Source: Nitratidesulfovibrio termitidis HI1 | Lineage (GTDB): Bacteria; Desulfobacterota; Desulfovibrionia; Desulfovibrionales; Desulfovibrionaceae | NCBI RefSeq assembly: GCF_000504305.1 | Contig: NZ_KI632512.1 | Location: 1,295,750 to 1,359,749 of the forward strand | Length of the DNA stretch: 64,000 nt | Reading direction: 5' to 3' | Part shown: piece after piece, positions 33,912-42,465 of the stretch | Numbering within the stretch: the stretch's first letter is position 1 | Layout of the letters: every line of letters starts with the position of its first letter | Translations under genes and position numbers: made by a program | The notes under the pieces: model-generated | What the model saw: the letters and a program-made list of their open reading frames with translations, nothing else | The model's database searches: none | Told to the model about the DNA's origin: nothing

Positions 33912-35132
33912 ATGCCCACCTACGTCTACACCGCGCTGAACGACAACGGCGTGAACATGCAAGGCACCATCGACGCGGACACCGCCGACTCGGCCCGCGC
34001 CCTGCTGCTGTCGCGCGGCTACGTGCCCATGAAGGTCAAGGCGCAGGGAGCCAGCTTCGATTTCGGCGTTCTGGGCGACATCCTGAACCCGGTGAAGCCC
34101 AAGGAACTCATCCTGTTCACCAAGCAATTCCGCACCCTGTTCCAGGCGGGCATACCCATTACCCAACTGTTGCAGGTGCTGCAGAACCAGACCGAAAGCA
34201 AAAAGCTCAAACGCGTGGCGGCGGACATGACCCAGGCCATCATGGGCGGCTCCACCCTGTACGACGCCTTCAAGGCGCACCCCCGCGTGTTCAGCGAACT
34301 GTACTGCTCCATGATGCGCGCCGGGGAAGCCAGCGGCGCGCTGGGCGACGTGATGGAACGCCTTGTGTACCTGCTGGAGCACGAACACAAGATACGTTCC
34401 GACATCAAGTCCGCCATGCGCTACCCCAAGATGGTGCTGGGTGCGCTGACCATCGCCTTCTTCGTGCTGCTGAACATGGTCATCCCCAAGTTTGTCGCCA
34501 TTTTTTCCAAGGCCCACATCGAGTTGCCGTGGCCCACCAAGATCGCCATGGGTATGCATTATGGCGTCACCCATTACTGGCCGCTTTTGCTGGGGGGACT
34601 TGTGACGCTTATCGTGGCCTACAAGTGGTGGGTGCGCACGCCCACCGGCAAGTACTGGCGCGACAGCCTGCTGCTGCGCGTGCCCATCATTGGACCCGTA
34701 TTGCAGAAATCCGTCATGGCCCGCTTTGCCTCCATTTTTTCCATCATGCAGTCCAGCGGCGTTTCCGTGCTGGACGCCTTGGACGTGCTGACCAACACCA
34801 TCGGCAACGAGGCCATTGCCAGGGAATTCCGCAAGATACAGGACAAGCTGCGTGAAGGCCGAGGCATAGCAGACCCGCTGAAGTCCGCGAAATTCTTCAC
34901 CCCGCTGGTCATCAACATGGTGGCCATTGGCGAAGAATCGGGCAGCCTCGATTCCATGCTGAAGGACGTGGCCGCCCACTACGACGAGGAAGTGGAATAC
35001 GCCGTGGCAGGCATGGCCGAAGCCATCGGCCCCATTCTCATCGTGATGCTGGCGGCGGTGGTGGGCTTTTTCGCCCTCGCCATCTTCATGCCCATGTGGG
35101 ATCTGACCCAGATGGCGGGCAGGCGACGCTGA
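33912..35132 (+). CDS. Inner-membrane platform protein (PilC/MshG/GspF family)
   Basis: Polytopic protein of 406 residues with two repeated GspF domains. The first covers about 70-195 (LFTKQFRTLFQAGIPITQLL) and the second about 270-395 (FASIFSIMQSSGVSVLDAL). Membrane segments lie near 170-190, 220-245 and 375-395. The N-terminal YVYTALNDNG is the family's small leading domain. It couples the ATPases to the pilin stack. It lies between the ATPase gene (28-nt gap) and the pilin gene. Confidence 0.93.
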   Translation: MPTYVYTALNDNGVNMQGTIDADTADSARALLLSRGYVPMKVKAQGASFDFGVLGDILNPVKPKELILFTKQFRTLFQAGIPITQLLQVLQNQTESKKLKRVAADMTQAIMGGSTLYDAFKAHPRVFSELYCSMMRAGEASGALGDVMERLVYLLEHEHKIRSDIKSAMRYPKMVLGALTIAFFVLLNMVIPKFVAIFSKAHIELPWPTKIAMGMHYGVTHYWPLLLGGLVTLIVAYKWWVRTPTGKYWRDSLLLRVPIIGPVLQKSVMARFASIFSIMQSSGVSVLDALDVLTNTIGNEAIAREFRKIQDKLREGRGIADPLKSAKFFTPLVINMVAIGEESGSLDSMLKDVAAHYDEEVEYAVAGMAEAIGPILIVMLAAVVGFFALAIFMPMWDLTQMAGRRR

Positions 35133-35289
35133 CAACATCGCCCATGCATGCCGGAGCATGGTGCGCGGACTCTCTGGGGGGGCTGCGCACGCACCGGCAC
35201 CACATAGGGAGGGGGACGGAAGGTCCGGAACCCGAGTGAATTTGAAAACATCAAAGATTCGTAACACCACGCATCAGGAGGAACATCCC

Positions 35290-35763
35290 ATGACCCAGAG
35301 CAAGAAGGATCGCAAGAAGGAGCAGGGCTTTACCCTCATCGAAATCATCGCCGTGCTGGTCATTCTCGGCATTCTCGCCGCCGTGGCTCTGCCCCGGTAC
35401 TTCGACCTTGAAACCCAGGCCCGCGCCCGCGCGGTGGCTGGCGCTGTTGCCGAAGTACAGGCCCGCATCAATCAGGTGTTCGGCCAAAACCTGCTGAACC
35501 CCGCCATCACCGGCACCACGGGTGAAAACGCTCAATCCCGTTGCCAGGTGGCTGTCGCCGCCATCACGCCCACCGCGCTCGACCTGGCCGCCGTCACCGG
35601 TGGCGGTTCCAACATGGGTGATTTCACGGTCGGTGGCATTCCGGACGCTGGCACTCCCGACACCACGATCCCTCTGACCGTCACGTTTGATGGCACCACG
35701 TACACGATCGGCACAGCCCCTGTGGCGAACATTCCGCTCCCTCGTTACCCCGCGTGCAACTAA
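35290..35763 (+). CDS. Major type IV pilin (MshA/PilA-like)
   Basis: Prepilin of 157 residues with a 13-residue basic leader, cleavage after Gly in EQG|FTLIEIIAVLVILGILA (Glu5 of the mature protein present), then the pilin helix and a variable head. Two cysteines (QSRCQV and the C-terminal PACN) can close a disulfide loop, as in type IVa and MSHA pilins. AGGAGGAA lies 7 nt before ATG 35290. The position after the platform protein and before a strong hairpin, with 157 bp upstream for its own promoter, fits the high-level major subunit. Confidence 0.9.
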   Translation: MTQSKKDRKKEQGFTLIEIIAVLVILGILAAVALPRYFDLETQARARAVAGAVAEVQARINQVFGQNLLNPAITGTTGENAQSRCQVAVAAITPTALDLAAVTGGGSNMGDFTVGGIPDAGTPDTTIPLTVTFDGTTYTIGTAPVANIPLPRYPACN

Positions 35764-35791
35764 TGTTGCGCGGCGTGTAGCGCCTTTTCCC

Positions 35792-35823
35792 GGCGGCGGC
35801 GCACACCGCGCCGCCGCCTTTCC
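35792..35823 (+). terminator. Strong hairpin after the major pilin gene
   Basis: Perfect 11-bp GC stem ggcggcggcgc / gcgccgccgcc with ACACC loop, followed by TTT. It probably lets pilin mRNA accumulate while reducing read-through to the downstream genes. Confidence 0.75.
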
Positions 35824-35849
35824 CCTCCACCCCTGCACAGGTGTCCGCC

Positions 35850-37169
35850 ATGAACGACGCATTCAGCCACATCATCTCCCAGGCCGTGGCCTACGGCTGG
35901 TCCGACGTGCACATCGTCGGCGGCCATCCCGTGGCGTACCGCAAGGACGGCGATATCGGCATGCTGCGTGACACCGTGCTGGCCCCGGCAGAGGTGGACG
36001 ACCTTGCCCGCGGCCTGCTGAACCCGCACCGGGCGGACATATTGCGCCGCCGCTGGTCGGTGGACTTTGCGCACTCCGTGGCGGGCATCCGGGTGCGGGT
36101 GAACATCTTCAACACCACGCGGGGCCTCAGCCTGGCCGTGCGACTGCTGGCCGGGCGCATCCCCACCCTGGCCCACCTGAACCTGCACCCATCCTTGGAA
36201 GAATTCACCCGCCTGCGGGCCGGGCTGATACTGGTGTGCGGGGCCACGGGCAGCGGCAAGACCACCACCATGGCCGCCATGCTGGACGAGATTAACCGCA
36301 ACCGCCCGGCGCACATCATCACCCTGGAAGACCCCATCGAATACCGCTTCGCCTCCAAGAAAGCATTCGTCGAGCAGCGGGAACTGGGGGCACATTTTCC
36401 GTCCTTCGAGCGCGGCCTGCTGGACGTGCTGCGCGAAGACCCGGACGTGATCCTGGTGGGCGAACTGCGAGAGGCGGAAACCATCCGCCTTGCCCTTTCC
36501 GCCGCGGAATCGGGCCATCTGGTCATAGCCTCGCTGCATTCCGCCACGCCGGAAGAAGCCCTGTACCGGCTATGCAACGCCTTTCCGCTGGAGGCGCAAG
36601 ACCTGGTGCGGCACCAGTTGTCCTCCACCCTGCACGCCATCGTGGTGCAGCAGTTGCGCATGCACCCCGTGGCGCGGTTCCGCGTGCCGGTGCTGTCCAT
36701 GCTCATCGGCACCCACCCGGTGCGCATGCTGGTGCGCGAGGGCAAGTTTGCCCAGTTGCACAGCATCATGGAAATGGGGCGCGGCGACGGCATGTTCACC
36801 ATGGATGCCTACTACGACGACTACCTGAACAGGCCGCAGCGCTTTTCCGCCCCGTCCAACGTGTTTCGCCCCGCCCCGGAAGAGGAACAACTGCCGGACC
36901 ACGAATCGCCCCTGGTGGATCGCGGTCTTGGCACCACCCATTACGCCCCCGAAGCGGCCCGGCACCTGGCACGCGCGGGCGCCCACCTGGCGGATGTGCC
37001 CCTTGGGGATGCCCACGCGCCGGACCATGCCCCGTCCGGTGCATCTGGCGCGTCTGGCGCATCTGGCACATCTGGCGCGACACGGACGGATGAACACGGC
37101 GAAACGGTGTACACCCTGACCGACGAGGGCAGGCTGGAGGATGTGCTGCGCGAGTTCACCAGCCGGTAG
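35850..37169 (+). CDS. PilT-like ATPase with collagen-like tail
   Basis: Secretion ATPase of 439 residues in the PilT/PilU class. Walker A CGATGSGKTTT, Asp box ITLEDPIEYRF, Walker B DPDVILVGELRE and His box ASLHSATPEEAL are present. The PilT AIRNLIRE motif appears diverged as HPVRMLVREGK. The C-terminal 110 residues are extra: acidic/Pro-rich, then GAS repeats from 9-bp units at 37038-37080. ATG 35850 was chosen; GTG 35841 is an alternative. With the canonical PilT at 44267 this gives two retraction-type ATPases; this one may act like PilU or have a specialised role. Confidence 0.85.
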   Translation: MNDAFSHIISQAVAYGWSDVHIVGGHPVAYRKDGDIGMLRDTVLAPAEVDDLARGLLNPHRADILRRRWSVDFAHSVAGIRVRVNIFNTTRGLSLAVRLLAGRIPTLAHLNLHPSLEEFTRLRAGLILVCGATGSGKTTTMAAMLDEINRNRPAHIITLEDPIEYRFASKKAFVEQRELGAHFPSFERGLLDVLREDPDVILVGELREAETIRLALSAAESGHLVIASLHSATPEEALYRLCNAFPLEAQDLVRHQLSSTLHAIVVQQLRMHPVARFRVPVLSMLIGTHPVRMLVREGKFAQLHSIMEMGRGDGMFTMDAYYDDYLNRPQRFSAPSNVFRPAPEEEQLPDHESPLVDRGLGTTHYAPEAARHLARAGAHLADVPLGDAHAPDHAPSGASGASGASGTSGATRTDEHGETVYTLTDEGRLEDVLREFTSR

Positions 37170-37309
37170 CGCGCAGACAGTCCGGACGACACGGCCCGGA
37201 CGGCACGGGGGTACACCGCCACGGCACGGATGCCGGAAAAATTTCCACGCCTTACGGGCGGGCCAGCGCCCGCCGCAACAGCCGGGCCGCACGCCCGGCA
37301 GGCACGCAC

Positions 37310-37912
37310 ATGACGACGCACACCACGCTTCACCCAGCCATGCCCCCCCGGGGCGACCATGCCATATGCCGCGCTGTCGATGGTCGGCACGCTGTGGGCA
37401 CGGTCGCCCTTTTTTCCCTTGCCCCCCGCGTGGCCCATGGCAGGGCCGGGCAGCGCGGCTTCACCATGATAGAAATCATAGCCGTGCTGGTGATCATGGC
37501 CATCATCACCGCCGTAGCCGCCTCGCGCATCTTCGACCAGACCCCCATGGAGCTTGGTGGGATAGAGGCCAGCGTGCGCAGCCACCTGCGCTATGCCCGC
37601 ACCCGGTCCATGAACAGCGACCAGGTGTTCGGGATGCAGATCATCTCCACCACCACCTACGCCGTATTCCGCAACGGCAACACCGGCACCCGCGTGGTCC
37701 TGCCCGGCCAGCCGGACACCGGCATCATCACCCTGGAAGACGGGGCCACCTTCACCACCGGAGCCACCATCATCAGCTTCGACCAGTGGGGCAGGCCCTG
37801 TTCCAACGCGGCGGGCACCACCCTGCGCACGGCCAACACCACCGTCACCCTCAGCTACCTTGACCAGACGGCAAACATCGTGGTCACCCGCAATACGGGG
37901 CACCTGCAATGA
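37310..37912 (+). CDS. Pseudopilin, GspH/MshC-like
   Basis: Protein of 200 residues with a prepilin cleavage motif GQRG|FTMIEIIAVLVIMAII and a GspH-like head. The leader before the cleavage Gly is about 50 residues, far longer than the usual 5-25, so the true start may be internal, for example a GTG nearer 37420. The upstream 140 bp hold no gene. The stop overlaps the next ATG. It is a minor pilin, likely part of the initiating tip complex. Confidence 0.8.
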   Translation: MTTHTTLHPAMPPRGDHAICRAVDGRHAVGTVALFSLAPRVAHGRAGQRGFTMIEIIAVLVIMAIITAVAASRIFDQTPMELGGIEASVRSHLRYARTRSMNSDQVFGMQIISTTTYAVFRNGNTGTRVVLPGQPDTGIITLEDGATFTTGATIISFDQWGRPCSNAAGTTLRTANTTVTLSYLDQTANIVVTRNTGHLQ

Positions 37913-38376
37913 ACCGGCACACCCACCGCACAAATGCAACGCCCCCTGTACCTGCCGACCGGCGCGCGGGGTTCACGCTCATCGAAATCATCGTCACGGT
38001 CGTGCTGGTCGCCCTGGTGGGCGCCATGATGCTTTCCGTGTCCGGAACGGCCCTGCGCGGCAGCGCGGAAAGCCTCATCCGCGCCACGGCACAGGCCCAA
38101 CTGACCGACATCATCGAATCCATGACCGCCGATTACCGGCAACTGTACGCCACGGCCACCGACCCCATCACCACCATCATGGGGCGCATCGGCGCGGCGG
38201 GCAGCACGCAGAACAATCCCGAAGGTTACGGAACCTACACCGTGGTGGTGAACCGGCGCATCCGCTTTGCGGGCAGCGCGCCCAACTTCACGGAACAGGC
38301 CGACAGCAACGGCGACATGTTGCGCGTGACCATTGAAGTGGACGGCTCCACCGCCACCACCGTGTTTTCGCGCTAG
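37909..38376 (+). CDS. Pseudopilin, GspI/MshD-like
   Basis: Minor pilin of 155 residues: a 21-residue leader, cleavage motif RAG|FTLIEIIVTVVLVALVG, then a small head. The ATG overlaps the preceding stop (ATGA). Order after the GspH-like gene and before the GspJ/MshO-like one follows the usual pseudopilin operon order, but specific assignment to GspI, MshD or PilV is by position. Confidence 0.75.
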   Translation: MNRHTHRTNATPPVPADRRAGFTLIEIIVTVVLVALVGAMMLSVSGTALRGSAESLIRATAQAQLTDIIESMTADYRQLYATATDPITTIMGRIGAAGSTQNNPEGYGTYTVVVNRRIRFAGSAPNFTEQADSNGDMLRVTIEVDGSTATTVFSR

Positions 38377-38387
38377 GGGGACATGCC

Positions 38388-41300
38388 ATGAACGCCAAAG
38401 GCTTTACCCTCGTCGAAACCATCGTGGTGCTGATACTGGCGGGCCTGCTGGCCGCCGTGGCGGGAACCGGCATCGTCACCGGGGCGCGCAGCTTCGTGGA
38501 TGCGCGCGAAGCCAGCGAACTGGCGCAGGAAGCGCAACTTGCCATGGACCGCCTGACCCGCGAGATAGTGGAACTTGTGGACATACCGGCCAACAGTTCC
38601 TCCACCCTGCTGGTGCTGCGCAACGTGGGCGCGGAAGGCACGGCGCAGTTCAACCGGTCCATCCAGTACGTGGCCAACGCGCAGGCGATACGCATTGCCG
38701 ACGGTACCGGCGGCGCGGCCAACGGCGATACGCTCATCGACAACGTGACCGCCTTCAGCCTGACCTACTGGCAGGAAGACGCATCGAGCACATCGTGGGC
38801 CGCCACCACCGACGCCCGGCTGCTTTCGGCCATAGACGTCAGGTTCACCCTTACCGCACCCGGCGGCACCACGCGCCAGTTCGTCAACCGCATCGTGCCC
38901 CGCAACAACGAAAACCGGGGCGGGGCCAGCCCCAATGCCGCCCCGCCATCGCTGGACCGGTACGATGTGTGCTTCGTGGCCACGGCGGCGGCGGGCGATG
39001 GTGACCACCCCGTGGTGGTGCAACTGCGCGAATTCCGCGACAGGCTGCTGCTGCCGTGGTCCGGCGGGCGGGCGCTGGTGCGGGTCTATTACGCCGTGGG
39101 GCCGGGCATGGCCCGCGTGGTTGCCGCGCACGAACCGTTGCGGGCCGCCACCTTGGCCATACTGACGCCGGTGGCCGCGCTGGCGGGGCTGGCCGTGCAC
39201 GCCCCCGGCTGGTTGGCGGGCACGCTGGTGCTTTCCGTGCTGCTGGTGGCGGTGGCGGGCCGTGCCCTGCGCCGGGGCCGCGCGGTCGCGCCCGCGGGCA
39301 GCGTCCTTCCCGTGGGCAACGCCGGGCAGCGCGGGGCGGTGCTGCTCAGCGCCATCGTGACCATCGTGGCCTTTTCGGTGCTGGCCGCCACCATGGTGCC
39401 CATGATGACCGGGTCCATGATGGGCGAAATTGCCGCCGTACAGGGCGACCAGGCCTACTACCTGGCGGAATCGGGCTTTGGCGCTGCGGGCAGCATGTTT
39501 CTTGCGGCGGGCGACGAGCAGGCCCGCAAGGACCTGCTGGAAACCATGGACGGTTCCACCTACACCCTGGCGGGCAATGCGGGCTCGTTCACCCTGGGGG
39601 TGGAACCCTACTGGTACGAGGTGACCAACAACACCGGCACCACCCTGACCACCAAGGCCTACGGCACGCCGCCCACCCTGCCCGCCAACACGTCGGGGCG
39701 CATTCGCGCGGGCACCGGGTCCACTTTCTATGCCTACAGCAACATTTCCGTTTCCGGCGACACGGTAACCTTCACCCTTACCAGCACGCCCTCGCCGCTT
39801 ATCGCTTCGGGCACGGACATCTTTCTGAGCGGGCGGCCCAGCGCCGGACAGACCGTGACGGAACGCGGCAACCTTGCCCTTGACGCCAGCAACGCCGCCG
39901 CCTTTCCGCTGGTAAACGGCATGTTCACCATACGCGACGGCGCCACCCACACCGGACGCGTGGCCTACGTGTACCGCCGCAAGAACGGCAGCACCCTGGA
40001 AGACGTGCGGCTGGTGGAAGGACAGGGGGTGTCGTGGTCCAACCTGGCGCTGACCACCGGCTCCAACATTACCCTGGAAGCATATCTGCGCCTGCACTCC
40101 ACGGGCACCCCGCCCGGCGGGCTGCCGCGAGAGGTGATCTACAACGTGCCCATCGGCTGGATATTGGGCGGCGGCAACTTCAGCAAGGAACAGTATCAGG
40201 ATACCTTTGCCAACCTGAACGCGTGGTATACCGGCAGTTCAAGCGAGGGGCATCTGGGCGGGCATGCCGTGGCCACGGCGGACGGCAGTTCGGCGCTGGA
40301 CATCACCGGCATGGCCACGGCATCCACCAGCGGGGTGGGGGCGTTTCTCAACTGGCTGACGGGAAGCAACCAGTGGAGCACGCTGTTCTTCAACTGGGGC
40401 GCCACCAACGTGAACCTGGCCCGTGGCTGGAGCGATGCGGAAGGCTTTCTGAGCTACGATCTGCAATTCAAGATGTACGACCCGGACCAGGGCAGCGCGC
40501 AGGAATTCTTTGGCGGGCTGCTGTTCCGCGCCCGCAACAACGCAGCGGGCACGGACCTGGATTCCTTCGGCATCTCGTTCGTGCGCTACCGCATGACCAG
40601 TTTGTTGTGGAGCGACTGGTACTGGGAGGGGGACGTGCCTTCGTCCCTGGTGCCCGGCTACAACAGTGCCGCCGACCCCGGCCCGCTATTCCTTTCGGAC
40701 AGCAACAGCGAGATACGTTCCGGCTTTCTTGGCATTACCCGCTACAAGTATTCCGTGCCCGCCATCGTGCTGTGGGAACGGCGCAACGGCAACTTCCGCT
40801 GGCTGGCCTACAAGGCGCTGTCGGGCAGTTCGTCCGGCATCGTCACCTACAGCGACAGCAACAAGCGCTACCGTCTCGCCAACTGGCCGACGATGCTGGT
40901 ACGGCTGGTGGAAGGGCAGGCGCTGGCCTTCCAGAACGGGGGCGGCGCGGACGGCGCTGGCGGTACCCTGCGCATCAACTATGGCGACGAGATAACCACC
41001 GCCACCGGGGCCAAGGCGCGGGTCATCGGGCCGCCCATCGTTACCGGCGGGGCGTGGTCGTCGGGTACAGCATCCGGTACGCTGGTGCTGACCAACATCG
41101 ATGCCACGCAGGGCAACTTCGGCGCCAGCCAGGCCATCCGGGTGGATAACGTGCAGCATGCCGCCACCGGATCTGGCGGCCTGGGCAGCAAGAGCAATTA
41201 CATCCGCGTCTACTATTCCGACGCGGGCAGTTCGACATCGGGCAACGCCACGCCCTACGACAACACCCGCAGGTCGAACCCGCGCCTGACCACCACCGAT

Positions 41301-41627
41301 GCCAAGCTGAACTGGATACCCGACGACTACGAGCAGTGGACATCCACCACCGACTACTTCACCCTGGTGCAGTGGGACGGCGTGAACACCGTGGGAGCCA
41401 CCGGCATGAACGAACGGCTGACGGACAGTACCGACCGGCTGACCATCGTGCGCAGCACCAACCTGCTTTCACCCGCGTACGACGCCAGCAACCCGGTGTT
41501 CTCGCCGTCGGAAGGGATATCCGTAGTCACCAGCGGCCCCAGCGGCGACAATCTGTATTTCGACGACTTCGGGTTGCAGCTTGACCTGCGTGGCGGCAAG
41601 GGCTTTCTGCCGCCCATCCAGCAATAG
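38388..41627 (+). CDS. Chimeric giant minor pilin (GspJ/MshO + CFI-box + PilX/MshP + large C-terminal region)
   Basis: Single open frame of 1079 residues. Residues 1-190 are a GspJ/MshO-like pseudopilin with a four-residue leader, NAKG|FTLVETIVVLILAGLLA. Residues 195-250 match the CFI-box type C-terminal domain (CFVATAAAG at 195, then LREFRDRLLLP and VRVYYAVGP), followed by two membrane helices (about 251-270, 279-294). Residues 313-380 restart as a PilX/MshP-like pilin: GQRG|AVLLSAIVTIVAFSVLA and DQAYYLAESG. The remaining 700 residues are a Ser/Thr/Gly/Asn-rich extracellular-looking region of unknown fold, in the place of MshQ. No internal stop or frameshift is evident. It is probably a tip subunit or adhesin; function inferred. 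Confidence 0.8.
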   Translation: MNAKGFTLVETIVVLILAGLLAAVAGTGIVTGARSFVDAREASELAQEAQLAMDRLTREIVELVDIPANSSSTLLVLRNVGAEGTAQFNRSIQYVANAQAIRIADGTGGAANGDTLIDNVTAFSLTYWQEDASSTSWAATTDARLLSAIDVRFTLTAPGGTTRQFVNRIVPRNNENRGGASPNAAPPSLDRYDVCFVATAAAGDGDHPVVVQLREFRDRLLLPWSGGRALVRVYYAVGPGMARVVAAHEPLRAATLAILTPVAALAGLAVHAPGWLAGTLVLSVLLVAVAGRALRRGRAVAPAGSVLPVGNAGQRGAVLLSAIVTIVAFSVLAATMVPMMTGSMMGEIAAVQGDQAYYLAESGFGAAGSMFLAAGDEQARKDLLETMDGSTYTLAGNAGSFTLGVEPYWYEVTNNTGTTLTTKAYGTPPTLPANTSGRIRAGTGSTFYAYSNISVSGDTVTFTLTSTPSPLIASGTDIFLSGRPSAGQTVTERGNLALDASNAAAFPLVNGMFTIRDGATHTGRVAYVYRRKNGSTLEDVRLVEGQGVSWSNLALTTGSNITLEAYLRLHSTGTPPGGLPREVIYNVPIGWILGGGNFSKEQYQDTFANLNAWYTGSSSEGHLGGHAVATADGSSALDITGMATASTSGVGAFLNWLTGSNQWSTLFFNWGATNVNLARGWSDAEGFLSYDLQFKMYDPDQGSAQEFFGGLLFRARNNAAGTDLDSFGISFVRYRMTSLLWSDWYWEGDVPSSLVPGYNSAADPGPLFLSDSNSEIRSGFLGITRYKYSVPAIVLWERRNGNFRWLAYKALSGSSSGIVTYSDSNKRYRLANWPTMLVRLVEGQALAFQNGGGADGAGGTLRINYGDEITTATGAKARVIGPPIVTGGAWSSGTASGTLVLTNIDATQGNFGASQAIRVDNVQHAATGSGGLGSKSNYIRVYYSDAGSSTSGNATPYDNTRRSNPRLTTTDAKLNWIPDDYEQWTSTTDYFTLVQWDGVNTVGATGMNERLTDSTDRLTIVRSTNLLSPAYDASNPVFSPSEGISVVTSGPSGDNLYFDDFGLQLDLRGGKGFLPPIQQ

Positions 41628-41777
41628 GAGCAGCACCGGACGCGGGTGACGTGAACGCCGAACGGACGGCAAGACCGGCGGCGAGGCGGTGCGCGGGGGC
41701 GGGTCGAGGGAACACGGAGCGACGCGGAGAGCGGCGCGCATGCAGTGCCGTGTGGCGCACGCAACGCGGCCAGCGCG

Positions 41778-41816
41778 GAAAAACGGACGCGCCCCCCGAT
41801 GGTTCAGGGGGCGCGC
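41778..41816 (-). terminator. Terminator of the DUF4124 gene
   Basis: On the minus strand GCGCGCCCCC / GGGGGGCGCGT with a TGAACCATC loop, followed by CCGTTTTT. It lies 27 nt past the DUF4124 stop and faces the end of the pilus operon. The 150 bp on its left hold nothing. Confidence 0.75.
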
Positions 41817-41842
41817 AAACGTGGCGATGGGGATATGGCGGG

Positions 41843-42454
41843 CTACTGCGTACCTTCGCCGCCGGAGGCTTCACCGCCCCCGTCCAGCAGGCGCAGGCGG
41901 CTTTCCACCTCGTTGATGCGGCCTTCCACTTCGTTCTGGTGATAGCGTGAACGCTGCTTGGCGTAGCCGTCGCCCTTGGAGCGGGCGCGCCGGTTGTCGA
42001 GGTCGTAGGCGTCCTTTTCCTTCTGGAGTTCCTCCAGGCGACGTTGCAGGGCCTCTCGCTCTTCCGCCTTGGGGTCCGGCCCGGACTGGATGGTTGGCGG
42101 CATCTGACCGTCGGGGCCGACATGCACGGGCTGGCCATCGGGCCCAAGGACGGGTGTGCCGTCCGGCTTCATCAGCATGCCGTCCACCACATGCGCGCCG
42201 CCCTGCAACGCGCCGCTCATGTCGGGAATGGCGTAGGTGGATGCCGGGGCGTCGGGCCGCCCCTCGTTGGGCGTGGCGGAAAGACTTTTCATGTCGGCGG
42301 GGGCCTGTGCCGGGGGCTTGTCGGAGATATGCTTCACGCCCTTCTCATCGGTCCAGATGTAGACCTTGCCGCCCAGGGCCACGCCCGGCGCAACCAGCAA
42401 ACCGGCCACCAGCAATGCCGCCAGCGGCGCACCCGGCTTACGCAGTGAGAACAT
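41843..42454 (-). CDS. DUF4124 domain protein with coiled-coil tail
   Basis: Exported protein of 203 residues: signal peptide (about 1-28, ending VALGGK), then the DUF4124 motif VYIWTDEKGVKHISDKPP at 31-48, a Pro/Gly-rich middle, and an acidic/basic coiled coil at about 130-190 (REALQRRLEELQKEKDAYD). ATG 42454 follows GGGAGG. Molecular function of DUF4124 is unknown; it is common in periplasmic proteins of pilus and wall systems. It is divergent from a lytic transglycosylase that also carries a DUF4124 motif, with the two start codons only 11 bp apart. Confidence 0.75.
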   Translation of the reverse strand: MFSLRKPGAPLAALLVAGLLVAPGVALGGKVYIWTDEKGVKHISDKPPAQAPADMKSLSATPNEGRPDAPASTYAIPDMSGALQGGAHVVDGMLMKPDGTPVLGPDGQPVHVGPDGQMPPTIQSGPDPKAEEREALQRRLEELQKEKDAYDLDNRRARSKGDGYAKQRSRYHQNEVEGRINEVESRLRLLDGGGEASGGEGTQ

Positions 42455-42465
42455 CAGTACCTCCC

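Noticed and set aside
41947..42465. Upstream extension of the lytic transglycosylase frame
   Set aside because: It runs antisense through the DUF4124 gene and encodes Arg/Pro-rich sequence without a signal peptide.
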